Source: Hermodice carunculata (taxonomy: Eukaryota > Annelida > Polychaeta > Eunicida > Amphinomidae). From it: a stretch of 64,000 nt of DNA. Position numbers and translations under genes: made by a program. Below the pieces are notes generated by a model. That model was given only the letters and a program-made list of their open reading frames with translations. It searched no databases and had not been told where the DNA came from. Position 1 is the stretch's first letter, and each line of letters starts with the position of its first letter. Where the stretch lies: the NCBI GenBank assembly GCA_964020975.1, contig CAXHWN010002633.1:379074-443073 (forward strand). Reading direction: 5' to 3'. Shown piece after piece: positions 22,127 to 34,286 of the stretch.

Positions 22127-22850
22127 CATACTTTTATATGTGTGTGTGTGTAAGCTTTATTTTGTGAGGGTGACCTGGTTAGGTTAATGCAGGTGCACTT
22201 TCCCGATCTCCTTCCAGGGCTCTCAAACATTCAGTTGGTACACAATCATGACAGTGATACACAAGTAACAGGAGTTCTCTATCTTAACAGTCAATACCAT
22301 AAATATGACAAATATGTACACAAAAGTTAAAATTTCTGACCCTTCCTTTTGTGTTGACAGTATAAAGTCAATTTTGAATCGGTCAAAAGTTTTAGAAGGC
22401 TTTACAGAGTATGGTAGAGTTCCATAGAGTGGCCCCTATATACACAAAAGTAATCAACAGAAATGTATGCAGTGAGACCTTTCAAGGTCATTCAGGTTTA
22501 AAAGAAACTATACAAATCATAAGCCCATAGGTACTTTCCTATTAATGTTTCATAGTAACCTTGGGCTTGCGATGCACCATTTAAAAGGTGTAAGCCATTA
22601 CGTGAAAACTGCGGAGTCAGCAGAAAAATGCAACAAGGATTTGATCTTGAGCTTTGACCTAAAGGTTATACATTGTTATACGGTAAAAAAAATTCCCAGA
22701 ACCATATATTATCTATACTAAATTAGGAGGCAGTAAGTCAAGAGGGGGCAGAAAACATAAGGAAATAAAACAAGGGCGCTGGCGGAGACGGCGGACAATG
22801 AGAGTAAACACATCATGCATCCCTGCCTGCAGTCAGGGGATGCATAACTA
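20640..22850. repeat. Mosaic of interspersed repeats rich in TGACCTTGA / TCAAGGTCA
   Basis: Blocks such as 'tttaatagtaaccttgggcc', 'gatgcaccatta', 'ttgaccttgagctttgacct' and 'accaagtttgaagtgaatct' recur here and at 26.6-28.5, 46.7-49.0, 49.6 and 62.6 kb. The stretch 21300-22850 has inverse ends: 'attatgcatcccc' on the left and 'ggggatgcataact' on the right. The left end also holds a perfect 8-bp stem (GTTTTTCG-TG-CGAAAAAC). Non-coding. Confidence 0.55.
22003..22230. repeat. (TA)n microsatellite next to a possible LINE 3' end
   Basis: 22003-22130 is TA repeat with ACAT interruptions, then (TG)n. Read on the minus strand, 22150-22230 ('CTAACCAGGTCACCCTCA' then 'AATAAAG') resembles the 3' end of the LINE at 55.15 kb ('CTAACTGGGCCACCCTCA' then 'AATAAAT'), which also runs into (TA)n. 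The LINE assignment here is tentative. Confidence 0.6.
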
Positions 22851-22860
22851 GGTGGTGAGA

Positions 22861-25800
22861 ATAGAATGAATAAGACTTGCAACAGTTTTCCAGGATGTCA
22901 TATGTTCGTTTATTTAACAATATTACAGGCTACAATTAACATAAATGGAATTGAATATTTTATATTTAGAGAATGACCGACATGTGTACATAACATGTAA
23001 AGATATCCATCCTGAGCCACCTGTATATATGACCCTCCTTGTTAATTTCGTCATCACCTAGCAAACATTTACAGGCGCAATTTCAATATAATAGAATTGC
23101 ACGACTAGTTGACTGCTTCGAGTTACACAGCCTTCCATGGGGCACATCTTTCTGTACAAAAGTGGAGTATAAAGGGGTTCAGTATTACAAGTTGTCCAAC
23201 CGTAAACAGTTCACAAAACATGGCTTCCATCACTTTTAAATATGACACCAGAAGATAAACTAGTGGAAGTGTCCTTTGCTAAACACAGACTGTGCACAAC
23301 TATACACAAACACTGTCCAACTACATGTGTTCATGCACAACTTACACAAATAATTCTGAGTACTGTCTACTAAAAACATCCGATCCTATTGGGAAAATTT
23401 GCAAGGAGCAGACTTAATCTGTCATGCGTTGAAACAACCCTCGTCAATAACCCTGCCAGTCATGTTTCCTGTACATAAGTTGCCAGCATTTCATTTTTTT
23501 TTTTTTTTCATTTAAACCGCAACAACTCAATGTCCATACACAATCAGTGTAGTTCAATTAATCTTAAGCTTTTAGCTTCCGAAACAATGTGCGGATCCAG
23601 TCATGCCCCACAACTGAGCACAAAATACAGGCTTGCCTTTATCGAGGAACCTGGTGACTGATAATCAAGACCCAAACAAGTGTACCTGTGCACAGATCCT
23701 TAATATTTACAAAGTAACTGTAACGCTGTGTAGTGCCATCGTCAAGGCTGGCGTCTTTCTACCCAAGCAGGGAGAGGTGCCTGAAAGTCTTTTAAGCTGT
23801 CTCGTGTGTCACTAAATGGTACTACATAGAATGGTGCCTAAAATGTAAGCATCACATTTGACCACATCATAGACTGAATGACAATGAAACTTGATACATA
23901 TGTACAGCGACTTACAAAAATAACAAAAGGGAAAAAAAACAGTCTTTGGTTACCACTTCTGGCTTCAAATAAGTTAATACTGACACACACACACATATGT
24001 ATACAAGTAAATACACAAAAGCCAGCAATATTTACTGAAAAAAAAAGAAAGAAAAAAGCAATGCATTGGTGTTGATAAGCACTGTAAACATGGGTCTGAC
24101 TGTGGCACATCTCTTTATCTGTAAGCATTGTACTTGATTGAAATGTACACATGGATACATGGGGATGTAAATGAATTCCAACACATGCTTTGTAAATTGA
24201 GCAATGTAATGCTAACATTTCTGGGATTTTTTTATTGACAATAACGGGAAAATACAAACCAAGGGATTTCAGTAATTCAAAGTCCATTCTTCTTAAAATA
24301 AGAATATTCTTTGGTAAAGGTACAATTACATTTGGTGCCCTGATAAAATATATGCATGGTAAGGCAGTAAAAATATAGTATGTTTTCCAAAAAAAATTAA
24401 AACAACACATTTCACACTGACAAAGGTTGTGACCTAGAATTTGGGACAGGAAAGGGAAACAAAATTGGGGTCACCAGAAAGAGGAAATCTGGAAGTTTAT
24501 TCTAAATTGACACATTAGTAGCCAGCAATATTACCACTATCATATTAGAATATAATAAGCCAACACGGTGCTTGATGTATGAAAAATTGAAGGCAAATCT
24601 GTGATGATTCAGGAGCTGCCGGAAAATCCAGGGTACCAAAACTACACAAGCTCACGTCCAAACACAATATAGAAAACCATACTGCATATTCCCTCATTTA
24701 TTTTTTTAATGAGAGGCACTCATCATTTTGGGAATAAATAATAGTCTATGATGAAACTGTGTTAAGTACCATTACTGCAGCAGATGCATCCTATCCTGTA
24801 CTGTCATCCCATCTACAACTTGCCGCCATGCATTGGCACCGAAATTGAGAACTTGATAGCCTTGAAATATCGTTGTTAGGATCACAAGTTTCAAATCCAT
24901 GTTTGATGAGCTGAACTTGATCCTGATTGAGCACACTGACAGTAATACATAGCATGGTGACGTACTTGCAGTCTTTGAAACCAAGATTTAAGTCTTGCAT
25001 TTAATGTCAGTTCATGTAGTTTGATTAGTGCAGGAATTAAGATTTGTTTAGTCAAGGATCACTGTAGTCCCACAACAAAGAAAAGTGGCAACATAAAATT
25101 ACAGTTTCCACACACTGCACCCCCACCCCCACCCCCCAATTTCTGGCATACTGAAATTTCCAGATCCCAGGTACACTGTACTCTTACTAACCTGTAAGTT
25201 GAAGCTTCAGTATTTTCAACTAGGAAAGCTCCGGACTGAGTCTTAATTCAAGGGGGAAAGGGTTAAGTGTCAACACAAAATGAATGATCTGGATTCTCCT
25301 TTACTTGTGAAAAGATCAAACACGCTGATCCCCAGGACAAAATATTGGCCAAATATTTCAGGTACTATGTACATGTACTAAGAATGTCCTGTCAAGGCTT
25401 TATACCATGTGGTCAGGCACGGCATTGATCATGGGATCTTCTGCCAGGTACATGCTGCCACTGGTAGTTTTACCATAACAAAACCTCTGCATGTATATGT
25501 ACATGTACTTTGCTTTGACAGAAGCATAACAACTAGTGCACTGACTCGGGACCCGGGTACCAGGAATAGGCAACTTGTTGAACGGCAGAATTTTTATATT
25601 GTACCTGAATGAAAGCTAGTTAAAATATGTTTCTGTGTATCATTTCACTAAGGGTTTTTGCCCCAGGTACCCATTACGGGTCCTGGGTATTAAACATAAT
25701 TTGTTTGCGGGTCCTGGGAACCGACTTTTTCTCCTAAGTTAATGCACTAATAACAACAGCAGATACGTGCATGAACACCCCACCATTCACGTATCGCACC

Positions 25801-26260
25801 ACCAATTCTGATACATCCATGTCTGTGTCAAAATTTCCTACTTCTTAATCTATGGGACTTTAAAAACTGTTGGACTAGATCAAATATTACCGCACAAATT
25901 AAACAAAATCTTCAATAGCACAATGTCCATGGGTTTCATAGGAAACACATGGGAGAGGATTTCAGTCATAAACTTGCCTTAACAGCAGGTCCTTTTGTTT
26001 GAAAGACTGGAGAGCACTTCATGTACATGTATGTCACTTTGCCTGCTTGACAGACCAAACTCTGAACACTCCTAACATGTAAAGCCAAAGAATGGGGTTA
26101 GTATGTTCAGGAGGCAAGGTTTAATATGCCAGGTCTTGAGGAATATTGCCAAAACCTGGAACTATAGATGCTATGCAGGCAATTTCAAAAAGTCGGTACA
26201 TCCTCCATAATCACAGGGTCTCCCAACAGTATCCCAGATGTAACACTAAAATATCCATCA
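22861..26260. other. Gene-free, repeat-poor stretch; could be 3' UTR of the MRL gene
   Basis: No coding exon is seen on either strand. A minus-strand AATAAA lies at 22909-22914. The region is poorer in the repeat families that fill its neighbours. Since the MRL stop codon is at 34287 on the minus strand, part of 22.9-34.3 kb might be untranslated exon; this is speculation. G/C homopolymers and ACATGTAC tracts occur. Confidence 0.3.
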
Positions 26261-26269
26261 AACTGTTTA

Positions 26270-26326
26270 AACAAGAGGCCCACTGGCCTAATACTCCACT
26301 GAAATAAATACTGGATGAATGTCACC

Positions 26327-26362
<36 letters not shown>

Positions 26363-28490
26363 GGGGAGAATTCTGGCAATGCAAGCCCTCTGTGACCTTA
26401 AGAAAGTAGCTCATTGTCATCTGTATTGTGCAATAGCAAACTTCTATGACACATTGAATATTGTTAGCCATATTCTTTCTCAACATGTTGATTTAAGAAT
26501 ATTCAAATATTGAATTCAATGTGTTTTCAACATATTTTGGTCCACATCTTGCACATTGTAGGTGGCCCTACCAAATTTTGATGTATTTTTGTCTTTACCT
26601 GCTCAGCATTCCTATCAAATTTTGTGATGGTTTATGAGAAAAATCTTTTCAACAAGAGGACTGTGACTGTCCTGTGCTCAGTTGACCCAGGATGCACGGA
26701 TTGAAGTGGTCCTGTGAACTTTCCAAAAATATCAAGGTCACCTTTGTTTAAAACAATCATCACTATTTGCAATATCAGTTTTCACTTATACAGATCACAA
26801 ATGGCTGGTTTTTTTTAAATGAAAGGTGGCAGGATCCATTATAACCAAGATACCAGCCAATATGTCAGCTTGATCTTTCATGGTCACTCAAACTAAAAAT
26901 AAACAACATCAAATGAAACCTAAGGGGTAATTTATGATCAATGTTTAATAGTAACCATGGGCCTAGGATCTAACATTGCCAAGAGATCAAGGAAAATATC
27001 AGTTTGACCTTTCAAGGCCACTCAAGGTCCAAATTAACATAAAGAGATACCCCATAGGTACTTAGGAGTAGCACTGACCCTGGGACCTACCATTAGGCTA
27101 CAAAAAATATCCCAGTTTATCATCAGTGGTTTTTAAAAAAAAAGTGAGGAGGGAGGAGTCTTATTTTTTTTTTTAATCCATCCTTTCCCTACAAATGATG
27201 TACTGTACTAAAGCTATCTGCACGTCCCCATTGCCCATACAGGCCATTTATTCATTCAGAATGCCACAAGAATGCTGTGACAAAGTTCTCTTGATTGGCG
27301 CTAGCAGTACTGACCACTCAAGGCATTAATTGAAGCTTTGTCAGCGATTTTTTTTTTTCAAATATTTACAAATCAAAAATTAAGAAAGCATTTGGTGTGG
27401 CACACCCCCCCCCCCAAAAAAAAAAACATGCAAGCACTGATGATAATCCAGGATATTTTTTTATGTGGCCTTACCAAGATGTAAGCAAGCCAGTATCAGA
27501 TTTGCTTGTATCCTTACTGTAACATAGTGCTAACATGCACACATACCCTTGCCGATTTTTCCCAATTTTGATATTTTAGTTACAAATAAGAAAATGACTA
27601 GCTCGTACCAAGTGGTAAACAAATTTGGTGTCAATCAAGTCCAGGTTCATTCCCACTAAGCTTGAAAAAAATTCAACATAGAATAAGTTGAAAAGAGGTA
27701 AACCCATCCAAAAAAAATTGCAATGTCACCCAGTGAATATTTCCAAGGGTCATTAGAAGTGTCTCTATACAATTTTTAAGCAACTGGCAAAGTGGTTTCA
27801 CAGAAGATTTTCTAACATTTTATCCAAAAATTAACAAGCAACATCCATCGAAAAAAAAAATAAAATCATAAATTGCTTGAGAACCACCCAAGGTACATTC
27901 CTACCAAGTTTGAAGTGGATCTGGCTTGTTGTTTTGGAGCAGAAGTCAAAAATGTGAATTACTACTCAATCCCCAAGGACATGCATATTATTGATAGGAA
28001 TGCAGGCATTCACTTGCAAGTACTTCAACTGAAAAATTTGTTAAAAAGCAGAGATCCTGATAATCACCACCTGGTGCACATCTTTGTTTGACCTTTCCAC
28101 AAGGAACATTTCCACCAAGTTTCAAAACAATCTGAAGAAGAGTTTTGGACAAGAAGTTGAAAATAGCAAAAACACCCACAATTAAAAAAAAAAAAAAAAT
28201 ATATATATAAAATATATATATAAAAAAGTCTCAGTGCCACCTGTTGCACAATTTATGGTCTAGTGTCCGCAGAAGTTTCCCTATTCAATTTTCAAAGAAA
28301 TAGGCCATGTACTTTCTGAGATTTACCAAAAAAATCCTAAAAAAATCCAATCATTGGAGAATGACCATTTGATCAAACTTGGTAGATACCCACCCATGGT
28401 AACATCCCAATCAAGTCTGAAGTGGATCTTGTAAATGGTTTTGGAGAATAAGTCGAAAATGTGAATTGTGGGTGGATAGATGAAGGACAA
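26270..28490. repeat. Mosaic of hairpin-terminus and 'accaagtttgaag' repeats
   Basis: Hairpin-type termini AACAAGAG start at 26270 and 26651. The latter is followed by 'gactgtgactgtcc' and 'tgctcagttgaccc', then 'gaagtggtcctgtgaacttt', shared with 37.3 and 39.39 kb. Copies of 'cattcctaccaagtttgaag' and 'ttttggagaagaagt' occur at about 27900, 28110 and 28410. Poly-A/poly-G runs at 26328-26367 and a short (TA)n at 28198-28227 are included. No coding sense. Confidence 0.6.
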
Positions 28491-31400
28491 CTGACCATCC
28501 TATCAGCTCAGCTGACTGAAAAATCAGTGGAGATTGAAACAGCATTCTCAAAGTTTTCACATTTTGGTCCATGTTACATAATACTAATTGAGGTGCCACC
28601 AATTTCGAACTCAACCTACAATTTTTATACCCTTTACCTATTTTATTTATATGGAGTACTTGAAAACTGGACTGTATTGTGCTAGATAATAAAGTTAATG
28701 GATTGAGGGATGGTCGTAAGCTTTGCAACCCAAGGTCAGCTGAACAAAAAACTATTGGGGGCAGGGGGCACCGGAATGTCCAGCACTGTCATGAGAAACA
28801 CTGCAACACTGGGAGAATAGCAGACACAGTCATAATGGGGTTTCTCAAGGACACAGGCTTTGGGGAAGGGGGTGAAGGGGTATCAGGCAAGGACACTGAA
28901 TTGGGTTTTGAATTACTTTTAATTATGTATGGTATACCGTTTCAGTAACCTTTGGCAGAAAGCAGGTTTGACATTTCTGTTTAGATTTGGTCAAGCACGT
29001 TTGATAATTTTTCACTGTACGTGTGAATTTGCCAGAAACCATGTCTGATCTATCTTTCACTATTTAGTCAAGCATGTTGTACATGTACATGTAAATTTGT
29101 TGTCCAGTTTTGTTTTGTTTTTTTTTGAAAAAAAAAACAAAACATATATATGTGTGACACAGATGGGACTAACAGGAGATCCAACTTTCAGGCAGGAGCA
29201 CCAGCTTACAGTGAACGGATGCTATGTTGCGCGGCCTCGCCTGGGCCCTCGGCTGTGCTGAACACAGCAGCTATATAGCCACTGCACACACTGGAACTAC
29301 ATGTATTTACATATAAAATGTCTTCCCTTTAGCAAGAAATGCTCATTGCAGCTACGCAATGGTGGTGGAGGCATTTTTACCCTGCACATTGCATGCCTAC
29401 TGGCAGGGAGCAAGGTGTTTGTGCACCAGAAAAAACAGACCACGCCCCTTTACACCTCACAGTAGAAATAGCCCAGTGTTTTGATAAAAGAATAAATCTG
29501 ATCTACTATTTAAAAACAAATACAAAATGGACTGAATTATGCCAAAATAATATGCTCCCCCCCCCCCTGAGAAAAAACAAAAAAGTAAATAGTATGGAAA
29601 TTTACACTCAAGAAATTATGACCTTCTTGATGTCCCTCTTTGAATTTCCACTGTTTCCTTAAACACTGTTCACTCGTGTCAAAACTCAGTTGCCACTGTC
29701 TGTGTGCTTACAGGATGCATTGTATTTTTTAATGTCTTCTGTCCTGTGTATTTTCTTCTGCAAGTTCTCTTCAAATAATGAATGTGCATAACTTGAAGAT
29801 GTACACATTTTCCGTGTGTTTACATTGAGCCAGTCGTCCCCAGCTGAAGTGTCTGGGACACGTACTGTTAACTGCTTTAATTTCTCTGTACGCTTATTTA
29901 GCAGATGGCACAAAATTGTGAAAATAAAAACATAGTGAAATAGTATTTTAACATTGTTTCAATAGAAATTATGTCCAAAACAGTGAAATTAAAACTACAG
30001 TGAACTGTCAAAAATATGAAAACCATGAAAATTTATGCATGCGAAAATATAGCAATTTACAGTACACGCATTTCCATCTAACATTACACAAACTTGTACC
30101 ACTGACAAGTCAGCTGAGCTAATGGTCACTGGAGTGTGACCATTTGAAGAAATTTGGTACAGCCCCACCCAAAGTTCATCCCCACCAAGTTTGAAGAGCA
30201 TCTGGCCAACGGCTTTGGAGAAGTAGTCGACAATGTCAGCTGTGGATGACAAGCATAGACCCATCACATACATGTAACCTCAGCTGACTGACAAGTTGGC
30301 TGTGATAAAAAAATAATGGTGTCTGACAATTATGCAAAGTAGCCAAGACATAAAAAGCAGTACATCGTTGTCCATACAAGTGGCCACAAGGTGGTGCTGT
30401 GTTATCTCGTGACGTCATTGCTAAGATCTATACCTACAGACACAGGATATAGGTCACACTGTATGCATGTGATGTTAAGGCCAATCCACAATAGAGTCAA
30501 GGCTACATGGAGGTTCTAGGCACATGTTGCTGCATATAAGACTTGAAGCGTACATACATATCACACGTGTGTTACATGTATGTCCAGGCTCACAAGGGGT
30601 CACAGGATAGTAATGTTCATCATACTCTATCCACTTTGTTCACAGTCATCAATATAACTTGTTACATCACAGGCCACTAGAAACAAAGGTCTCCTAGAGC
30701 AAGATAAGATAACTTCTGTACCATATTATTATTATACAACTACATACATGTAACCCATGCACAACATGGCAAATACTGTATCACTGCTACACTCTTCTTT
30801 CCCAAAATGCTGAACACTTCAGCAAAGTGAATTCCTTTCCATTCTGTACCTGGTATATATCAGAAGTCTGCACACCTGTTGAATAAATACCGGACTGGAA
30901 ATGGTCTACGTATGTTGTTGTTATTGTTGTGGTGGGGGGTGGGGGTGGGGGGCAAGCCATAAACTCTTGGGACTTCCACTGGAGAAAGATGCAAAATTTT
31001 CGTCACTTTTGGCATCCATACACTGTCATTTCAAATAGGATACATTGCATTAACCACTTGCAAAAAACAGTGTAAGCCATGTTCAATTACTTAACACTCA
31101 CTTAGTAGGCGTCATTTGTACACAGCTACTGGCAGACACCAACACAGATGGATGCAGTGCTTCAGGTACATGCTTCTCTCCAGCACTGCATGATGGGATA
31201 CCCCAACAGCGAAAAACTGTGCACCAGTTTTCGAAGGAGTAGCTAATATCTGTAGTTGGCAAACAAACAGCTATAAATATGAAATACAAGGTGTATTATT
31301 AAAGTCCAGCAAGTCTCACTTGTGCTGTATCATACAGTTAGTTACCACCGTGTACCAAGTTCGAGTACTTGCTTTCAACTTTGACTGCCCCATTCGTGCA

Positions 31401-34286
31401 TACCTCAAGCATGCATTTGTCTGGTCCACAAGGACACAATCCTGTAATACTTTGTACAACTTCCATACCTGCATAGCAAAATGTTGTGACGCACCTCCTG
31501 ATCCAACTGCCAACTTTGTCTTAACAGCTGTAATCATATTGTCAAAAAAAAAAAAAAAAAGCACCTTTTGGTCTATGGTGTAAGTTCATTATTAAAAATA
31601 TGACAGTAGGCACACACGTACGTGTGTGTGTGTTTTTTTTTTATAAACAGTACAGGTGCAGTTACTCGAAATTGTACATCTAAGCACCCATGGTCAAACG
31701 TCATCCCCAAAAGAGATTTGCCTAACTGCAAGCTCCAGTTTGGATCAAACCTTACTCAGCTAAACCATTTAAAAAAGAAAAAAAAAAATCCCTCTAGTGC
31801 TGTGTGCATTTCATTGTCCCATTTCTTGGTACACCAGAAACTGAAAGCCAATGTACATAGTCCAATTTTCAAATGTGAGGTTTGGCTATCTATATTAGCC
31901 ACTGAGCGCCCTTCTTCCTGAGCCAGTAAGGTGAGCACAAACCTTCACACGTGGCATCCACATGACCAAAACCACAAAAGCTGTTTCAAGTCAGCTGAGC
32001 TAAAAATGGCTCTCTCACTTGCCCGTAATAAGGCCAAAGCTGCTATGAACAAATTACCTGGAGCTCAAAACTGGGATTGTGGTTCTCTAGAAAATACATA
32101 ATGAACACCACCATATGAAAACCTGGTCACAAAGACAAAGGGAGAAACCGTTTTCAATTGATTGTCTGTATCTGGATGACTTTGAACAACATCTCCATTA
32201 AGTGCATCAATCACCAAAAACACTGAATTGCACCAAAAAAAAAAAGTAAACTGACTGAAATAAAAGGACTTCATTACTTTTTCCATCTTACAAGCGAGTG
32301 TTTCATAATCACAAACAAATGCATAAACATGAAAATACAGAAATCCTGCATAACAATGTATCAAATCAAATGACCAAAGGTTTCACTTGATTAAAACAAT
32401 TGAAACAAAGGTTATGGCTGGTGCACATTTTCAACAAAGCCTCATCAAGTTCATGTACCTTACTTTGTTTGGGCCTGCCAAACATAAAGTGTAATAAACA
32501 TAAAATAAAATGCAGTTTTACGGTTGAAAATCAGTTTACATTTTTATCTGACTGTAAAGCTGATGATGTCCTTGTTTTACAGTTTCTATGTGACAAGTTG
32601 TCTTTTAACACTGGCCTATATACATATTCTGCCAACATCCATTCTTTCCTTGAAAAACTCACATTTGTGGTCTTCGGTAAACATCGGTTAGCCTTACATC
32701 AGTCAACCTGTGTGTGTTGTGTTTCACATTTAAAAAGTAAAATCTTCTGGCGGGGGGCTAGGAAACCAGCATGTACTGAGACAGCCCACTTTGATTCTGT
32801 TTATGCATCCAATTTTGCCATCAACATTACAACCATATATTTTCTGGATTGTAAGGATGTCCCAAGATTTATATGAAACAAACATGAAATATATCTGTTT
32901 TCGTGGATTTTGATTTAATGGCTTAAACAAGAGGCCCATGGGCTTAATGTTCTGCTGACATGTAATCAGATGACAATTACAACATCAGATCAGATGCAAC
33001 TTCTCAACAAAGCTAAAAACGGAGTTTTTGAAGTCATGCACATCAAATGCAGCCACCCTCTGGGTTTTTTTTGGGGGGGGGGGTGTGTGGTTTTGTCATG
33101 CTTAGGATGTATGGCTTACGAAACAACCCATCCTTTGGTGCACATTTTCAAATTAACCAAAACAGCAGGAATTAATCCCAATGGCATAAACCACGAGACA
33201 AGAGGCACAGGGAGCACTGGTAAAAAAAAAGAGGTCACCTGACCTTTTCTGACCAACACTACAGTCACGGTAGGTCACGATACCTCCTGACCACTGGTAT
33301 CATCTGCTACTTCCTGGGTAAATGTTATTGGGTAAGTATGCCCACTGTTTTTCTAGAGATGGTTAATAACTTCTTGCTTCGGGGTAAGCCAGAGGTGGGA
33401 TCTTAGACCATGTGTCATCAAGGTCTGATATCTGGGCAATTTTGTTTGCTTCATTCGTATGTATCATTGCTTGAATGAAAATGTAGCAAACCCAGAGAGG
33501 TAAAAAGTTAACTGCTTTGTTGTAAAGGGACGCAAGGTTTGTTGTGTTGCAGATCGCACTCTGTTCCACCAGTGATCAGTCATCTTGCCAAAGCAAACTT
33601 TGTGACCGCTGGTTACCAGAGCCCAATAGAGGAATCACTGAACAAACACTTTCTGCAGTTCATTGCCATACCATAATAATCATATGCCACATGGTAGCAG
33701 ATACTGACACTGTCCAATTTTTGAACTTGGTTTTCTCATCCTTTTCCAAGCCAAGTGATGGTGACCTAGAAAACTCATATTTAATGCAAAGGGAAACTTA
33801 ACAAACCTAATTCTGTAAGCCCATGCACCGTTTGAACACTATCAAGTCCGATATTCTAAGAGCAAAGTCCTATCTTACCATTCACTGAAAAACTGCGTGG
33901 TTCTAAATCATTATAGCAAATTAATTTATAAAAGGAACAAACCATACGCATAAAATTTGAAATTTTGAAGAAAGTTTCAGGCATTATTAGCCTTTATAAA
34001 ATAGGGTCATCAGCGGGGAAACAGCGCAAGACTTGTTTCGGTGCCATTAATATACAAAACTTCCTGAAAAATATCTAGTGTCTTGCCAAAGTTTGCATAC
34101 ACACTGATTTCCCAGCCCCCACCTATCTACCCCAAATTTACTTCCACTCAAAACATTTTGCAATCAATTATATGTATTTGAGCTTGGCCATTCTCACTGG
34201 TTCTCATTAGAACATATTAAAATGTTGAATATTGTCCATATGACCATTATACTTGACCAAACTTTGGTCATCTCCATAAAGTCTTC
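28491..34286. other. Gene-free stretch with scattered repeats
   Basis: I see no supportable exon. Parts: a MITE-like copy at 29885-30062, an 'accaagtttgaag' repeat copy at about 30180-30240, a (G)n-rich patch at 30934-30952, and a hairpin-terminus repeat starting at 32926. A 158-codon plus-strand frame at 32400-32876 has no domain I recognise. Confidence 0.4.
29885..30062. mobile_element. Small MITE-like repeat, copy 2
   Basis: Matches the body of 19196-19400. The right end ...TAGCAATTTACAG is followed by TA and is the inverse of that copy's left end. The left end is not clear. Confidence 0.5.

Noticed and set aside
23838-24410. 190-codon minus-strand open frame as an exon
   Set aside because: Composition is Phe/Cys-rich from poly-A/T DNA, no domain is recognised, and there is no matching splice partner.
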